64,000 bases of DNA from Thauera sedimentorum (GTDB taxonomy: Bacteria; Pseudomonadota; Gammaproteobacteria; Burkholderiales; Rhodocyclaceae), in NCBI RefSeq assembly GCF_014489115.1, contig NZ_JACTAH010000002.1, positions 1,034,491 to 1,098,490 of the forward strand, in the 5' to 3' direction. The position numbers and the translations under genes were made by a program. Positions 44,627 to 53,800 of the stretch are shown in pieces. Numbering within the stretch: the stretch's first letter is position 1; every line of letters starts with the position of its first letter. The notes under the pieces were generated by a model. That model had not been told where the DNA came from, ran no database searches, and saw only the letters and a list, made by a program, of their open reading frames with translations.

Positions 44627-44910
44627 TACTGGGTCCGGTTGGCGGCGATGTGGTCGCAGAGGCTGCGCAGCGAGGAAAAGATGCGCAGGTTGTCCTCGTT
44701 GTCGGCGCGCAGCGAGAAGCCGTAGCGCTTGGAGACCACCAGCGCGACTTCGAGAATGTCGATCGAATCCAGCCCCAGACCTTCGCCGTAGAGCGGCGCA
44801 TCGGTTTCGATCTCGTCGGCACTCGTTTCCAGGTTCAGGGCGGCAACGATCAGTTCCGCCACTTCGCGGTGCAGCGCGGCGTCGGCGGACGCGGGACTTG
44901 CTTGGGTCAT
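44626..44910 (-). CDS. Acyl carrier protein (pigment cluster)
   Basis: A 94-residue acidic helical protein with the phosphopantetheine Ser49 in GLGLDSIDILEVALVV. It would carry the growing aryl-polyene. It is the first gene of the minus arm and the only ACP encoded in the cluster; many aryl-polyene clusters have two. No phosphopantetheinyl transferase gene lies in the window. The start lies 34 residues ahead of the core helix, with an upstream AAGAAGATG context. Confidence 0.92.
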   Translation of the reverse strand: MTQASPASADAALHREVAELIVAALNLETSADEIETDAPLYGEGLGLDSIDILEVALVVSKRYGFSLRADNEDNLRIFSSLRSLCDHIAANRTQ

Positions 44911-45187
44911 CTTCTTGCGGGAGCCAAGGGTTGCTGGAATGTTCGCCACGGCGGGCGGAGCGGGCGGAGCCGTCCGTTGCCGTCCGCGGCACGCAAGGCG
45001 AATTTTCGCCTGTTTACGCCGTTCAGGGTAGGAAAAGTTCATCGTCCGCCCTGTGGCGGATGGGGCGATGGAGGCGCCATCCTCTATACTTCGCGGCGAT
45101 CGAGCCCGCGGCACGGCCACGAGCCGCGAGCAAGCCGGGCGCGCTGCGCCGTGGCATGACCGGATGTAACAGTGGGATAATGGCGCC
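44911..45187. promoter_or_regulatory. Divergent intergenic region with a small hairpin
   Basis: This 277-base gap lies between the ACP gene (minus) and the low-complexity basic protein gene (plus), so it should hold the minus-arm pigment promoter. A 6-bp stem AGGCGA-ATTT-TCGCCT at 44996-45011 is visible. A TATACT at 45085-45090 could be a -10 for the plus-strand gene. No clear -35 or known operator is seen. Confidence 0.3.
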
Positions 45188-45541
45188 ATGAACGCACCAA
45201 AACCAGTTTCCCCGCGTGCCCGCATGCAGGCGCTGCAGGCCATTCCCGACAGCCAGCGCACCGATGCCGAGTGGGACGAGTTGAACGAACTCGAGATCAT
45301 GTTCGCCCCGGGCAACCGTATCGGCACGCCCGATCGCAGCGGTCCGGCAGTCGATCGCAACGGTGGCGGAGGCGGCCAGTCGCGCCGCAAGGGCGGTGGT
45401 GGCCAGCGCCCCCAAGGCGGCGGCAACGCCGCCCAGCCGGGCAGCGCGCCGCAGGGCGGCGAGCAGGGTGCGGGCGCCAAGAAGCCGGCGCGCAAGTTCC
45501 GCAAGAAGCCGCGCAGCAAGGACAAGGCGCCCGCCGCCTGA
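45188..45541 (+). CDS. Hypothetical protein with Gly-rich basic tail
   Basis: A 117-residue protein that I do not recognise. The first 45 residues are an ordinary acidic/helical segment (ARMQALQAIPDSQRTDAEWDEL). The rest is low-complexity Gly/Gln/Arg/Lys (GGGGGQSRRKGGGGQRPQGGG, then KKPARKFRKKPRSKDK), likely disordered and suited to binding nucleic acid. No signal peptide or membrane segment is present. It stands alone between the pigment cluster and the phosphorylase gene. Confidence 0.7.
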   Translation: MNAPKPVSPRARMQALQAIPDSQRTDAEWDELNELEIMFAPGNRIGTPDRSGPAVDRNGGGGGQSRRKGGGGQRPQGGGNAAQPGSAPQGGEQGAGAKKPARKFRKKPRSKDKAPAA

Positions 45542-45576
45542 TGTCGCTGCCGCGTCCGCCGGTGTAGGCTTGCGGC

Positions 45577-47187
45577 ATGACTGCTCCCGACGTCCCTAAC
45601 GCCCCAGGCGGTGCCCCTCGACCCGAGCTTTCCACGCCGGTGGAAGGTGGTTCCCGCCTGGCCCTGCGGCGGCTGGCCATCGACACCTACCGCGAGAACG
45701 TGGCCTACCTGCATCGCGAGTGCCCGGTCTATCGCGCCGAAGGCTTCCAGGCCTTGTCGAAGGTGGAGGTCCGCGCCAACGGCAAGCGCATCCTCGCCAC
45801 CCTCAACGTGGTGGACGACGAGGCCATCGTCGGCAACTGCGAGCTGGGGTTGTCGGAAGACGCCTTTGCCCAGCTCGGGGTGGACAACGGCCATCCGGCC
45901 AGCGTCTCGCAGGCGGAGCCGGCGGCCTCGATTCCCGCGCTGCACCGCAAGATCGCCGGCGAACGCCTGGAGCGGGAGGATTTTCGCGCCATCGTGCGCG
46001 ACATCGCCGAGCATCGCTATTCCAAGATCGAACTGACCGCCTTCGTGGTGGCCACCAACCAGGGCGAACTCGACCGCGAGGAGGTGTACTTCCTCACTGA
46101 CGCGATGGTCGACTCCGGGCGGCGGCTGGACTGGGGCGAGCGGCCGGTGGTGGACAAGCACTGCATTGGCGGCATTCCCGGCAACCGTACGTCGATGCTG
46201 GTGGTGCCCATCGTCGCCGCGCACGGCATGCTGTGCCCCAAGACCTCGTCGCGGGCGATCACCTCGCCGGCCGGTACTGCGGACACCATGGAAGTGCTGG
46301 CGCAGGTCGAACTGCCCGAGGCGGCGCTGGCCGACATCGTGCGCGCCCATCGCGGCTGCCTGGCCTGGGGCGGCACCGCCGGGCTGTCGCCGGCCGACGA
46401 CGTGTTGATCTCGGTGGAGCGGCCGCTGTCGATCGACTCGCCCGGGCAGATGGTGGCCTCCATCCTGTCCAAGAAGATCGCCGCCGGCTCCACCCACCTG
46501 GTGCTCGACATCCCGGTGGGCCCTACCGCCAAGGTGCGCGCCATGCCCGAGGCGCAGCGCCTGCGCAAGCTGTTCGAGTTCGTCGCCGCGCGCATGAACC
46601 TGGCGCTCGACGTGGTGATCACCGACGGCCGCCAGCCGGTGGGCAACGGCATCGGCCCGGTGCTGGAGGCGCGCGACGTGATGCGCGTGCTGGAGAACCA
46701 CCCCGCGGCGCCCAACGATCTGCGGCAGAAGGCCTTGCGGCTGGCGGGGCGGATGCTGGAGTTCGACCCGGACGTGCGCGGCGGCGACGGGTTTGCCATC
46801 GCCCGTGACATCCTCGATTCGGGGCGCGCGCTGGCCAAGATGAACGCGCTGATCCGTGCGCAGGGCGCGCGCGCCTTCGACCCCGACCATCTCAAGCTCG
46901 GCCGGCTCAGTTTCGAAGTGGCCGCGCCGGCGGGCGGCGTGGTCACTGCCATCGACAACCTGCAGCTGGCGCGCATCGCCCGCCTGGCCGGTGCGCCCAA
47001 GGTGGCGTGCGCCGGTGTCGACCTGTTCCGCAAGCTGGGCGACCCGGTGGTCCAGGGCGAGCCGCTCTACCGCGTCCATGCCGAGTACGCGGCCGACCTC
47101 GAGTTCGCCCGCCAGGCCTGCGCCCAGGCGATCGGCTACGCGATAGGCGGCGAAGCCGAGGTGCCGCACGTTTTCGTGGAGTTCTGA
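45577..47187 (+). CDS. AMP phosphorylase/thymidine phosphorylase-like protein
   Basis: A 536-residue nucleoside-phosphorylase-family protein. The N-terminal extension of about 90 residues, and the segment [24 protein letters not shown] then [21 protein letters not shown], match the archaeal-type AMP phosphorylase (putative thymidine phosphorylase 2) rather than classic DeoA. That enzyme splits AMP with phosphate to adenine and ribose 1,5-bisphosphate. The substrate in this organism is not known. The PRPP synthetase-like gene follows after nine bases, which suggests a shared phosphoribose salvage function. Confidence 0.85.
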   Translation: MTAPDVPNAPGGAPRPELSTPVEGGSRLALRRLAIDTYRENVAYLHRECPVYRAEGFQALSKVEVRANGKRILATLNVVDDEAIVGNCELGLSEDAFAQLGVDNGHPASVSQAEPAASIPALHRKIAGERLEREDFRAIVRDIAEHRYSKIELTAFVVATNQGELDREEVYFLTDAMVDSGRRLDWGERPVVDKHCIGGIPGNRTSMLVVPIVAAHGMLCPKTSSRAITSPAGTADTMEVLAQVELPEAALADIVRAHRGCLAWGGTAGLSPADDVLISVERPLSIDSPGQMVASILSKKIAAGSTHLVLDIPVGPTAKVRAMPEAQRLRKLFEFVAARMNLALDVVITDGRQPVGNGIGPVLEARDVMRVLENHPAAPNDLRQKALRLAGRMLEFDPDVRGGDGFAIARDILDSGRALAKMNALIRAQGARAFDPDHLKLGRLSFEVAAPAGGVVTAIDNLQLARIARLAGAPKVACAGVDLFRKLGDPVVQGEPLYRVHAEYAADLEFARQACAQAIGYAIGGEAEVPHVFVEF

Positions 47188-47196
47188 GGAGGGGCG

Positions 47197-48087
47197 ATGA
47201 CGGCCTTGCTGCTGCACTTCGACGACGAGGCCGCGCTGGCCGGGCGCATCGCCGCCGCAGCCGGTCTGCGCTGCGTGAAGATCGAGCGCCACCGCTTCCC
47301 CGATGGCGAATTGCGCTTGCGGCTGCCGCCCGAACTGCCGGCGGAGGTGGTGCTGCTGCGCGGCCTGCAACAGCCCAGCGAGAAGCTGACGGAAGTGTTG
47401 CTCGCAGCCGGCGCGGCGCGCGCGCAGGGCGTGGCGCGCCTCACCCTGGTGGCGCCTTATCTCGCCTACATGCGCCAGGACAAGGCCTTCGCCCCGGGCG
47501 AGGCGGTGAGCCAGCGCATCGTGGGCGATTTCCTCGCCTCCCTGTTCGACGCCCTGGTCACCGTGGACCCGCACCTGCATCGGGTTGCCACGCTTGCCGC
47601 AGCGGTGCCGGTGGTCGACGCGCGCACCGTTTTCGGCGCGCCCTTGCTGGCGGCACTAGTGGCCGAACGCCGGCCTGGCGCCCTGCTGCTGGGGCCGGAT
47701 GCCGAATCCGCGCAGTGGGTTGCCGCGGCCGCCGCGGCGCAGGGTTTCGAGCATGCGGTGTGCGCCAAACTGCGGCACGGCGACCGCGAGGTGGACATCC
47801 GCCTGCCTGACGTGGCGGTGCGCGGGCGCGCGGTGGTGCTGCTCGACGACGTGGCCAGTTCCGGCCGCACCCTGGCGCGTGCCGCCGAGCTGCTGCGTGC
47901 GGCCGGCGCGGCTTCGGTGGACGTGGCGGTCACCCATGCGCTGTTCGCCGGCGACGCGCTGGCCACGATCCGGGCGGCCGGCGTGGGCGAGGTGTGGAGC
48001 ACCGACTGCATCGCCCATCCGAGCAATGCAGTGTCGGTGGCGCCGGCCATCGCCGCCGCCTTGCGCGCCATGGAGCAGCCGTCATGA
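47197..48087 (+). CDS. Ribose-phosphate pyrophosphokinase-like protein
   Basis: A 296-residue Prs-family protein. RHRFPDGELRLRL, LVAPYLAYMRQDKAFAPGEAVS and the PRPP-binding loop VVLLDDVASSGRTLARA are all conserved. It is shorter than housekeeping Prs (about 315) and diverges in the middle, so it is probably a second, specialised copy. It is encoded directly after the AMP phosphorylase-like gene and overlaps tag by four bases. Confidence 0.86.
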   Translation: MTALLLHFDDEAALAGRIAAAAGLRCVKIERHRFPDGELRLRLPPELPAEVVLLRGLQQPSEKLTEVLLAAGAARAQGVARLTLVAPYLAYMRQDKAFAPGEAVSQRIVGDFLASLFDALVTVDPHLHRVATLAAAVPVVDARTVFGAPLLAALVAERRPGALLLGPDAESAQWVAAAAAAQGFEHAVCAKLRHGDREVDIRLPDVAVRGRAVVLLDDVASSGRTLARAAELLRAAGAASVDVAVTHALFAGDALATIRAAGVGEVWSTDCIAHPSNAVSVAPAIAAALRAMEQPS

Positions 48088-48677
48088 GCGTGCGCTGCGG
48101 CTGGGTGAGCGAGGATCCGCTCTATCGCGCCTATCACGACGAGGAGTGGGGCGTGCCGGTGCGCGACGAGCATCGCCTGTTCGAGTACCTGCTGCTCGAG
48201 GGCGCCCAGGCCGGGCTGTCGTGGTTCACCGTGCTGAAGAAGCGCGCGCACTACCGCGAGGTGTTCGAAGGCTTCGATCCCGAGCGCGTGGCGCGTTTCG
48301 ACGAGGCTCGCAAGGCCGCGCTGCTGGCCGATCCGGGCATCATCCGCAACCGCGCGAAGGTGGACGCCGCGGTGATCAACGCGCGCGCCTGGCTGGCGAT
48401 GCGCGAGGAAGGCATCGATCCGGTGGACTGGCTGTGGGCCTTCGTCGGCGGGCAGCCGGTGGTGAACAGCCCGCGCACGCTCGCGGACGTGCCCGCCAGC
48501 ACGCCGGTCTCGGACGCCATGAGCAAGGCTTTGCGCGCGCGCGGCTTCAAGTTCGTCGGTTCGACGATCTGCTATGCCTTCATGCAGGCGGTCGGCATGG
48601 TCGATGACCACACGGTGGACTGCTTTCGCCATGGTCGCGCCGTTGCAGGCGATGACGTGCTTATCCACAGATGTTAG
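48084..48677 (+). CDS. tag: DNA-3-methyladenine glycosylase I
   Basis: A 197-residue base-excision repair enzyme that removes 3-methyladenine. The zinc ligands are visible: Cys in RCGWV, His in YHDEEWG, and the C-terminal His/Cys pair in DDHTVDCFRH. SWFTVLKKRAHYREVF is the family helix-hairpin region. It overlaps the Prs-like gene by four bases and is probably co-transcribed. Confidence 0.95.
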   Translation: MSVRCGWVSEDPLYRAYHDEEWGVPVRDEHRLFEYLLLEGAQAGLSWFTVLKKRAHYREVFEGFDPERVARFDEARKAALLADPGIIRNRAKVDAAVINARAWLAMREEGIDPVDWLWAFVGGQPVVNSPRTLADVPASTPVSDAMSKALRARGFKFVGSTICYAFMQAVGMVDDHTVDCFRHGRAVAGDDVLIHRC

Positions 48678-48818
48678 GATTGCCGCCCGAGGGGTTGCGC
48701 AGCGCTCTTGCACCGCTGGCAACCTGGGAGAATCCATGATCCGCGAAGTCCATACCGCAGTGCCCAGTGAGCCGGGCGGCCGTGCCGCGCCCGTCGGCAG
48801 GGCCGTGCTTGGCGCACG

Positions 48819-49763
48819 GTGCCGGTGGCGCTTGGCGTGGACCGGAGCACGCACGTGCGCCAGTCGCTGAGGACGGTCGTCTTTGCCGACCTGACCGGCA
48901 GTACCGGCCTCTTCGAGTCGGTCGGCAACGTCATGGCCACCCACATGGTCACCGGGGCGATGCAGTGCGTGGGCGGCCACCTTTCGCGGGCCGGCGGGCG
49001 CATCGTCAAGTATCTTGGCGACGGCGTGATGGTGCTGTTCGACGACGTCGATGCCGCGGTGGATGTGTGCGTCGCCTTGCCGGCGGTACTGCGCGACCTG
49101 GCCGAAGGCGGGCCGCTGCCGGCGCTGGTGGCGGTCAAGGTGGGTATCGACTACGGCAGCGTGGTGGACCATGACGGCGATTGCTACGGCGACGCGGTGA
49201 ACGTCGCCGCGCGGCTGTCGGACCTTGCGCAGGCCAACGAGATCCTGCTCTCCGATTCGGTGTTCCAGCGCCTGCGCGACGAGCAGCGTGCGGGCTGCCA
49301 CAGCCTCGACCGCATTGCCATCAAGGGCAAGGTGGAGCCGGTGCGGGTGTGGCGGGTCGACTGGGGACGTACCGCCGAGACCACGCTGATCTTTCCGATA
49401 GGGGTGGGCGAGGTCGACGAGGAACTGCCGCGCGAACAGCGCCTGGAGCTGAACTGGCTGGACCAGCAGCGCATGCTGGGCGCCGCCGAGGGGCCGCTGG
49501 TGATCGGCCGCGGCGAGGAGGCGGGCTTCATCGTCAACGACCCGCGGGTGTCGCGCCGGCATGCGCGCATCGAATGGTCGGGCGGGCAGTGCATGCTCAC
49601 CGACTTCAGCAGCAACGGCACCTGGGTGCGCCTGGCCGGCGCTGCGCAGGCGCTCATGCTGCGACGTGACGGCATCATGCTGCATGGCGAAGGCGAGATC
49701 GCCCTGGGCGCGCCGCCGGACGACTTCACCGTTCCCACCTTGAGCTTCCGCGTCGTCGACTAG
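48819..49763 (+). CDS. Class III nucleotide cyclase domain fused to FHA domain
   Basis: A 314-residue protein. Residues 15-180 or so form a class III cyclase domain with the metal-binding Asp24 (VVFADLTGSTG) and Asp68 (YLGDGVMVLF), Lys64, and the transition-state Asn128/Arg132 (DAVNVAARL). Residues 230-300 form an FHA phosphothreonine-binding domain (LVIGRGEEAGF, SRRHARIEW, FSSNGTWV). It may make cAMP in response to a phosphorylated partner. The start is uncertain: GTG 48819 or GTG 48837 in this frame. The only ATG with a good ribosome binding site (48736, after GGGAG) is in another frame and would need a frameshift. Confidence 0.82.
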   Translation: MPVALGVDRSTHVRQSLRTVVFADLTGSTGLFESVGNVMATHMVTGAMQCVGGHLSRAGGRIVKYLGDGVMVLFDDVDAAVDVCVALPAVLRDLAEGGPLPALVAVKVGIDYGSVVDHDGDCYGDAVNVAARLSDLAQANEILLSDSVFQRLRDEQRAGCHSLDRIAIKGKVEPVRVWRVDWGRTAETTLIFPIGVGEVDEELPREQRLELNWLDQQRMLGAAEGPLVIGRGEEAGFIVNDPRVSRRHARIEWSGGQCMLTDFSSNGTWVRLAGAAQALMLRRDGIMLHGEGEIALGAPPDDFTVPTLSFRVVD

Positions 49764-49883
49764 GCGTTTCCGCCCTTCGCGGTGGACGGCATTCATGCGC
49801 CGTCGCACAATTGCGCACCGCATTCGAACGATGCCGGCCGGGTGAGGCACCAGAAGTGCACAATCCGCCGGATACCCCCGACC

Positions 49884-50867
49884 ATGAAAGCTCTGCTGGC
49901 CTTGCTGTGCCTCCTCCCCGCCGCGCTGTCGGCGGCGGAATGGACCTCCCGTCCGTTTGCCGAGATTGCCGTCCATCCCGAGTTCCGCGCGCCGGCAGAG
50001 GTGGTGGCGGTCAATGAGGCGAACATTGCCGCCGAGGTTTCCGGGCGTATCGACTACCTGCCCGCCCGCGTGGGCGAGCGGGTGGGCAAGGGGGGCGAGC
50101 TTGCGCGCATCGATCCGGCCTCCTACCGCGTGGAACTGGATCGGGCCCGCGCCCAGGTGGAGCTGCTGGCAAACCGGGTGAAGCTGGCCGAGGCCCAGCT
50201 TGCGCAGACCGAGGCGCTGGCCGCGCGCGGTTTCATCAGCAGCGACGGGCTGCGGGTCAAGCGCACCGAGCTGGCGGTGCTGCAGAGCGAACTGGCGGCC
50301 ACCCGCCAGGGCCTGGAGGCCGCGCGCCTGCAGTTGTCGCGCACGGTCATCCGTGCGCCCTACGCCGGGGTGGTGCGCGAACGTCTCGCCAGCGTCGGCG
50401 ATCTGGCCGCGCCGGGCACGCCCCTGCTGGTGTTCGCCGCCGACGACGGGGTGGAGGTGCGCGCCCGCGTGCCGGCTGCCCACATCGACTCGATGCGTGC
50501 GGCCGGCGCCTGGCGCCTGGTGGCCGGGTCGCGCGAGCTGCCGCTGAAACTGCTGCGCGTCTCGCCGCTGGTGTCCGCCGCCGGGCAGGTGCAGGTGGCG
50601 GTGTTCGCCGCCCGCGACGGCGTGCCGCCCGGCCTGGCCGGGGAACTGCGCTGGGTCAGTCCGCAGCCCTACCTGCCGGCTTCGTGGGTGCTGCAGCGCG
50701 ACGGCGCTTCCGGCGTGTGGCTGGTGCGCGACGGCCGCCCGGTGTTCGAGCCGCTGCCGCAGGCCGAAGCCGGGCGCCCGGTTGCGGTCAAGCTTGCGCC
50801 TGAGACGCTGCTGGTCGATGAGGGGCGCCACGGCCTGGATCTGCCTGCCACCGGAGCGTCGCGGTGA
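49884..50867 (+). CDS. RND efflux periplasmic adaptor (HlyD/AcrA-type)
   Basis: A 327-residue membrane fusion protein with a signal peptide (MKALLALLCLLPAALSAAE). A barrel-sandwich motif (AAEVSGRIDYLPARVGERVGKGGELARID) surrounds a coiled-coil hairpin (about 80-150), followed by the second lipoyl half TVIRAPYAGVVRERL. It would bridge the RND pump encoded next to an outer-membrane channel. No channel gene is nearby. It overlaps the pump gene by four bases. Confidence 0.92.
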   Translation: MKALLALLCLLPAALSAAEWTSRPFAEIAVHPEFRAPAEVVAVNEANIAAEVSGRIDYLPARVGERVGKGGELARIDPASYRVELDRARAQVELLANRVKLAEAQLAQTEALAARGFISSDGLRVKRTELAVLQSELAATRQGLEAARLQLSRTVIRAPYAGVVRERLASVGDLAAPGTPLLVFAADDGVEVRARVPAAHIDSMRAAGAWRLVAGSRELPLKLLRVSPLVSAAGQVQVAVFAARDGVPPGLAGELRWVSPQPYLPASWVLQRDGASGVWLVRDGRPVFEPLPQAEAGRPVAVKLAPETLLVDEGRHGLDLPATGASR

Positions 50868-53800
50868 GCCGCTGGTACGAGCGGCTGATCACCAATCACC
50901 CGCTCGCCAACATTGCCTTCGTGCTGGTGATCGTCGGCGGCATCGTCAGCTACCTGACCATGCCGCGCGCGCAGGACCCGGAGATCAACTTCAACTGGGT
51001 CAGCATCCTGACCACGCTGCCGGGTGCTTCCGCGGAGGATGTGGAGCGCGAGCTCACCGCGCCGCTGGAAGATGCGCTCGCCAAGGTGAAGGACATCAAG
51101 TTCGTGTCCTCGTCCAGCCGCGAGGGCGTGTCGTCCATCCTGGTGCGCTTCGAGGAGATCTCCGAGCAACTCTTCGACAAGCGCATCAACGACCTGCGCC
51201 GCGAGATCCAGAACAAGGCGGCGGCCGAGCTGCCCTTCGACGCCACCGACCCGGAAGTGATCGAGGTCACTTCCTCCAACGGCTTCCCCTCGGCCATCCT
51301 CGCGGTGTACGCGCCCGGCGGCGGCGAGGCACTGCGCCGCGCCGCATTCGGCCTGAAGAAGGACATCGAACAGATCGCCGGGGTGGACCAGGTGCTGGCG
51401 CTGGGCCTGGACGAACCCGAGCTGCATGTCGACTTCGACCCCGAGCGGGTGGCCGCCGCCGGCCTGTCGCCGATCCAGGTCGCCGACGGCGTGGCCGGCT
51501 GGTTCCGCAACACGCTGGGCGGCCGGGTGCAGGTGGCCGACCGCGAGTGGCTGGTGCGCCTGGAAGGCAAGACCACCGATCCGCAGGTGCTCGCCCAGGC
51601 CGCCATCGTCACGCCTGAAGGCAGGGTGGCGCTCGACGAGCTCGGGCGGGTGGCGCGCGGCCACGAGCGCACCACGCAGACGGTGGCCTACAACGGCATG
51701 CCGGCGATCATGCTGTCGGTGACCAAGCAGCCGGACGCCAATACGCTGGAACTGGTCGGCCGCCTGGCCGATTTCGCCGCCGAGCGAAATCCGCTGCTGC
51801 GCGGCCAGGGCGTGCAGCTGACCGTGCTTGACGACCAGACCTACCAGACCCGCAGCGCGATCGCGGTGATGGAGTCCAACGCGCTGATCGGCCTGCTGGC
51901 GGTGCTCGGCATGTGCTGGCTGTTCCTCGGCACCCGCATGGCGGTGCTGGTGGCGCTCGGCATCCCGTTCTCGCTGGCCGGCGCCTTCCTGGTGGTCGAT
52001 GGCATCGGCTCCACGCTCAACCTCACCGTGCTGCTCGGCGTGGTGATCGTGCTCGGCATGGTGGTGGACGACGCGGTGGTGGTGGTTGAGGCCATCTACT
52101 ACCGCCTGCAGCGCGGCGAGCCGCCGCTGGAAGCGGTAGTGGGCGGGGTGGCCGAGGTCGGCGCGCCGGTGCTCTCCTCGGTGCTGACCACCATGGCCGC
52201 CTTTCTGCCGTTGATGTTGCTGCCGGGCATCCTCGGCAAGTTCATGTTCGTGGTGCCCTTCGTGGTCACCGTGGCGCTGGCCATCAGCCTGTTCGAGGCC
52301 TTCTGGATCCTGCCTGCGCACGTGCTGGCGATCCGCCCCGACTACCGGCGCGCACCCAGCCGCGCCCAGTTGATGCGCGAGCGCTTCACTCATAGGGTGC
52401 GGGTGCGTTACTCCCGCATGTTGATCGCGGTCATGCGCTATCCGCGGCTGGCGCTGGCGATGGTGGTGATGACCTTCGTCGGTGCGTTGGGCGCTATCGG
52501 CGCCGAGGTGGTGCGCACGCAGTTCTTCGCGTTCGACTCGCTCCGCCTGTTCTACATTCACGTCGACATGCCCGCAGGGGTGACCCTGGCGCGTACGCTG
52601 GAAGAAACCGAGCGCGCCGCGCAGGTGGTGCGCGAGCAGGTGGGTCCGGACGAGCTGCGCTCGGTGTCGTCCTCGGCCGGGTTCAAGTTCACCGATACCG
52701 AACCGCTGTATGGCGACCAGTACGGCCAGGTGCTCGTCTCGCTCGAACCGCGCCGCGGCGACATGGCCGACACCGCGGAGATCATCGAACGCCTGCGCCC
52801 GCACATCCTGGCGCTCGGCGGCGAGGGCAAGCCGGCTTTCCTCGAACTCAAGGGTGGTCCGCCGACGGCCAAGCCGATCAGCATCAAGCTCAAGGCCGAC
52901 GACTACACCGAACTGCGTGCCGCGGCCGATGCACTGCTCGCCGAGGTGGCGCGCATCCCCGGTACCCGCGACATCACCGACGACGACGTGGCCGGGCGCA
53001 GCGAGCTGCGCCTGGTGCCCAACCGCGAGAAGCTCGCGCGCGCAGGCATCTCGGCCGGCGAGGTGGCCCGCCTGCTGCGCCTCTACGGCGAGGGCGAGGT
53101 GGTCGGCGTGACCCGCGACCAGGGCGAGAAGATGGAAGTGGTGGTGCGCGCGCGCCCCGAAGCGATGGTCGACGTCACCGAGCTGCTGCAGCGCCCGGTG
53201 CCGCTGGCCGACGGGCGCAGCGTGCAGCTGGGCGAGCTGGTCGATGCCGAAACCCGCGTCTCCAAGGGTTACATCCGCCACTACCAGTTCAAGCGCGCGA
53301 TCACCGTGGAGGCCGAACTCGACCGCGAAACCATCGACACGCTGGAGGCCAACAACCGCCTCAAGGCCGCCTGGGCCGGGCGGCAGGCCGCCTACCCCAA
53401 CGTGGCGCTGGATTTCTCCGGCGAGCTCGACGACATCCAGGAGAGCCTGGATTCGATGGCCCGCCTGTTCGCCTTCGGCGTCGGGCTGATCTACCTGATC
53501 CTCGCCACCCAGTTCCGCAGCTACTTCCAGCCGCTGCTGATCCTCACCACCGTGCCGCTGGCCTTCACCGGCGTGGTGCTCGGCCTGCTGGTGTCGGGCA
53601 ATCCGCTGTCGCTGTACACCCTGTACGGGGTGATCGCACTCACCGGCATCGCGGTGAACTCGGCCATCGTGCTGATCGATGCGGCCAACGAGCGCCTCGC
53701 CGCGGGCATGAGCGTGCAGCACGCGGCGATCTACGCCGCGCGCCGGCGCGTGGTGCCCATACTGATCACCTCGATCACCACCATCGGCGGGCTGTTCTCG

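Noticed and set aside
47466..50831. Long minus-strand open frame opposite prs-like, tag and cyclase genes
   Set aside because: It spans several unrelated, well-supported plus-strand genes and has no recognisable motif.
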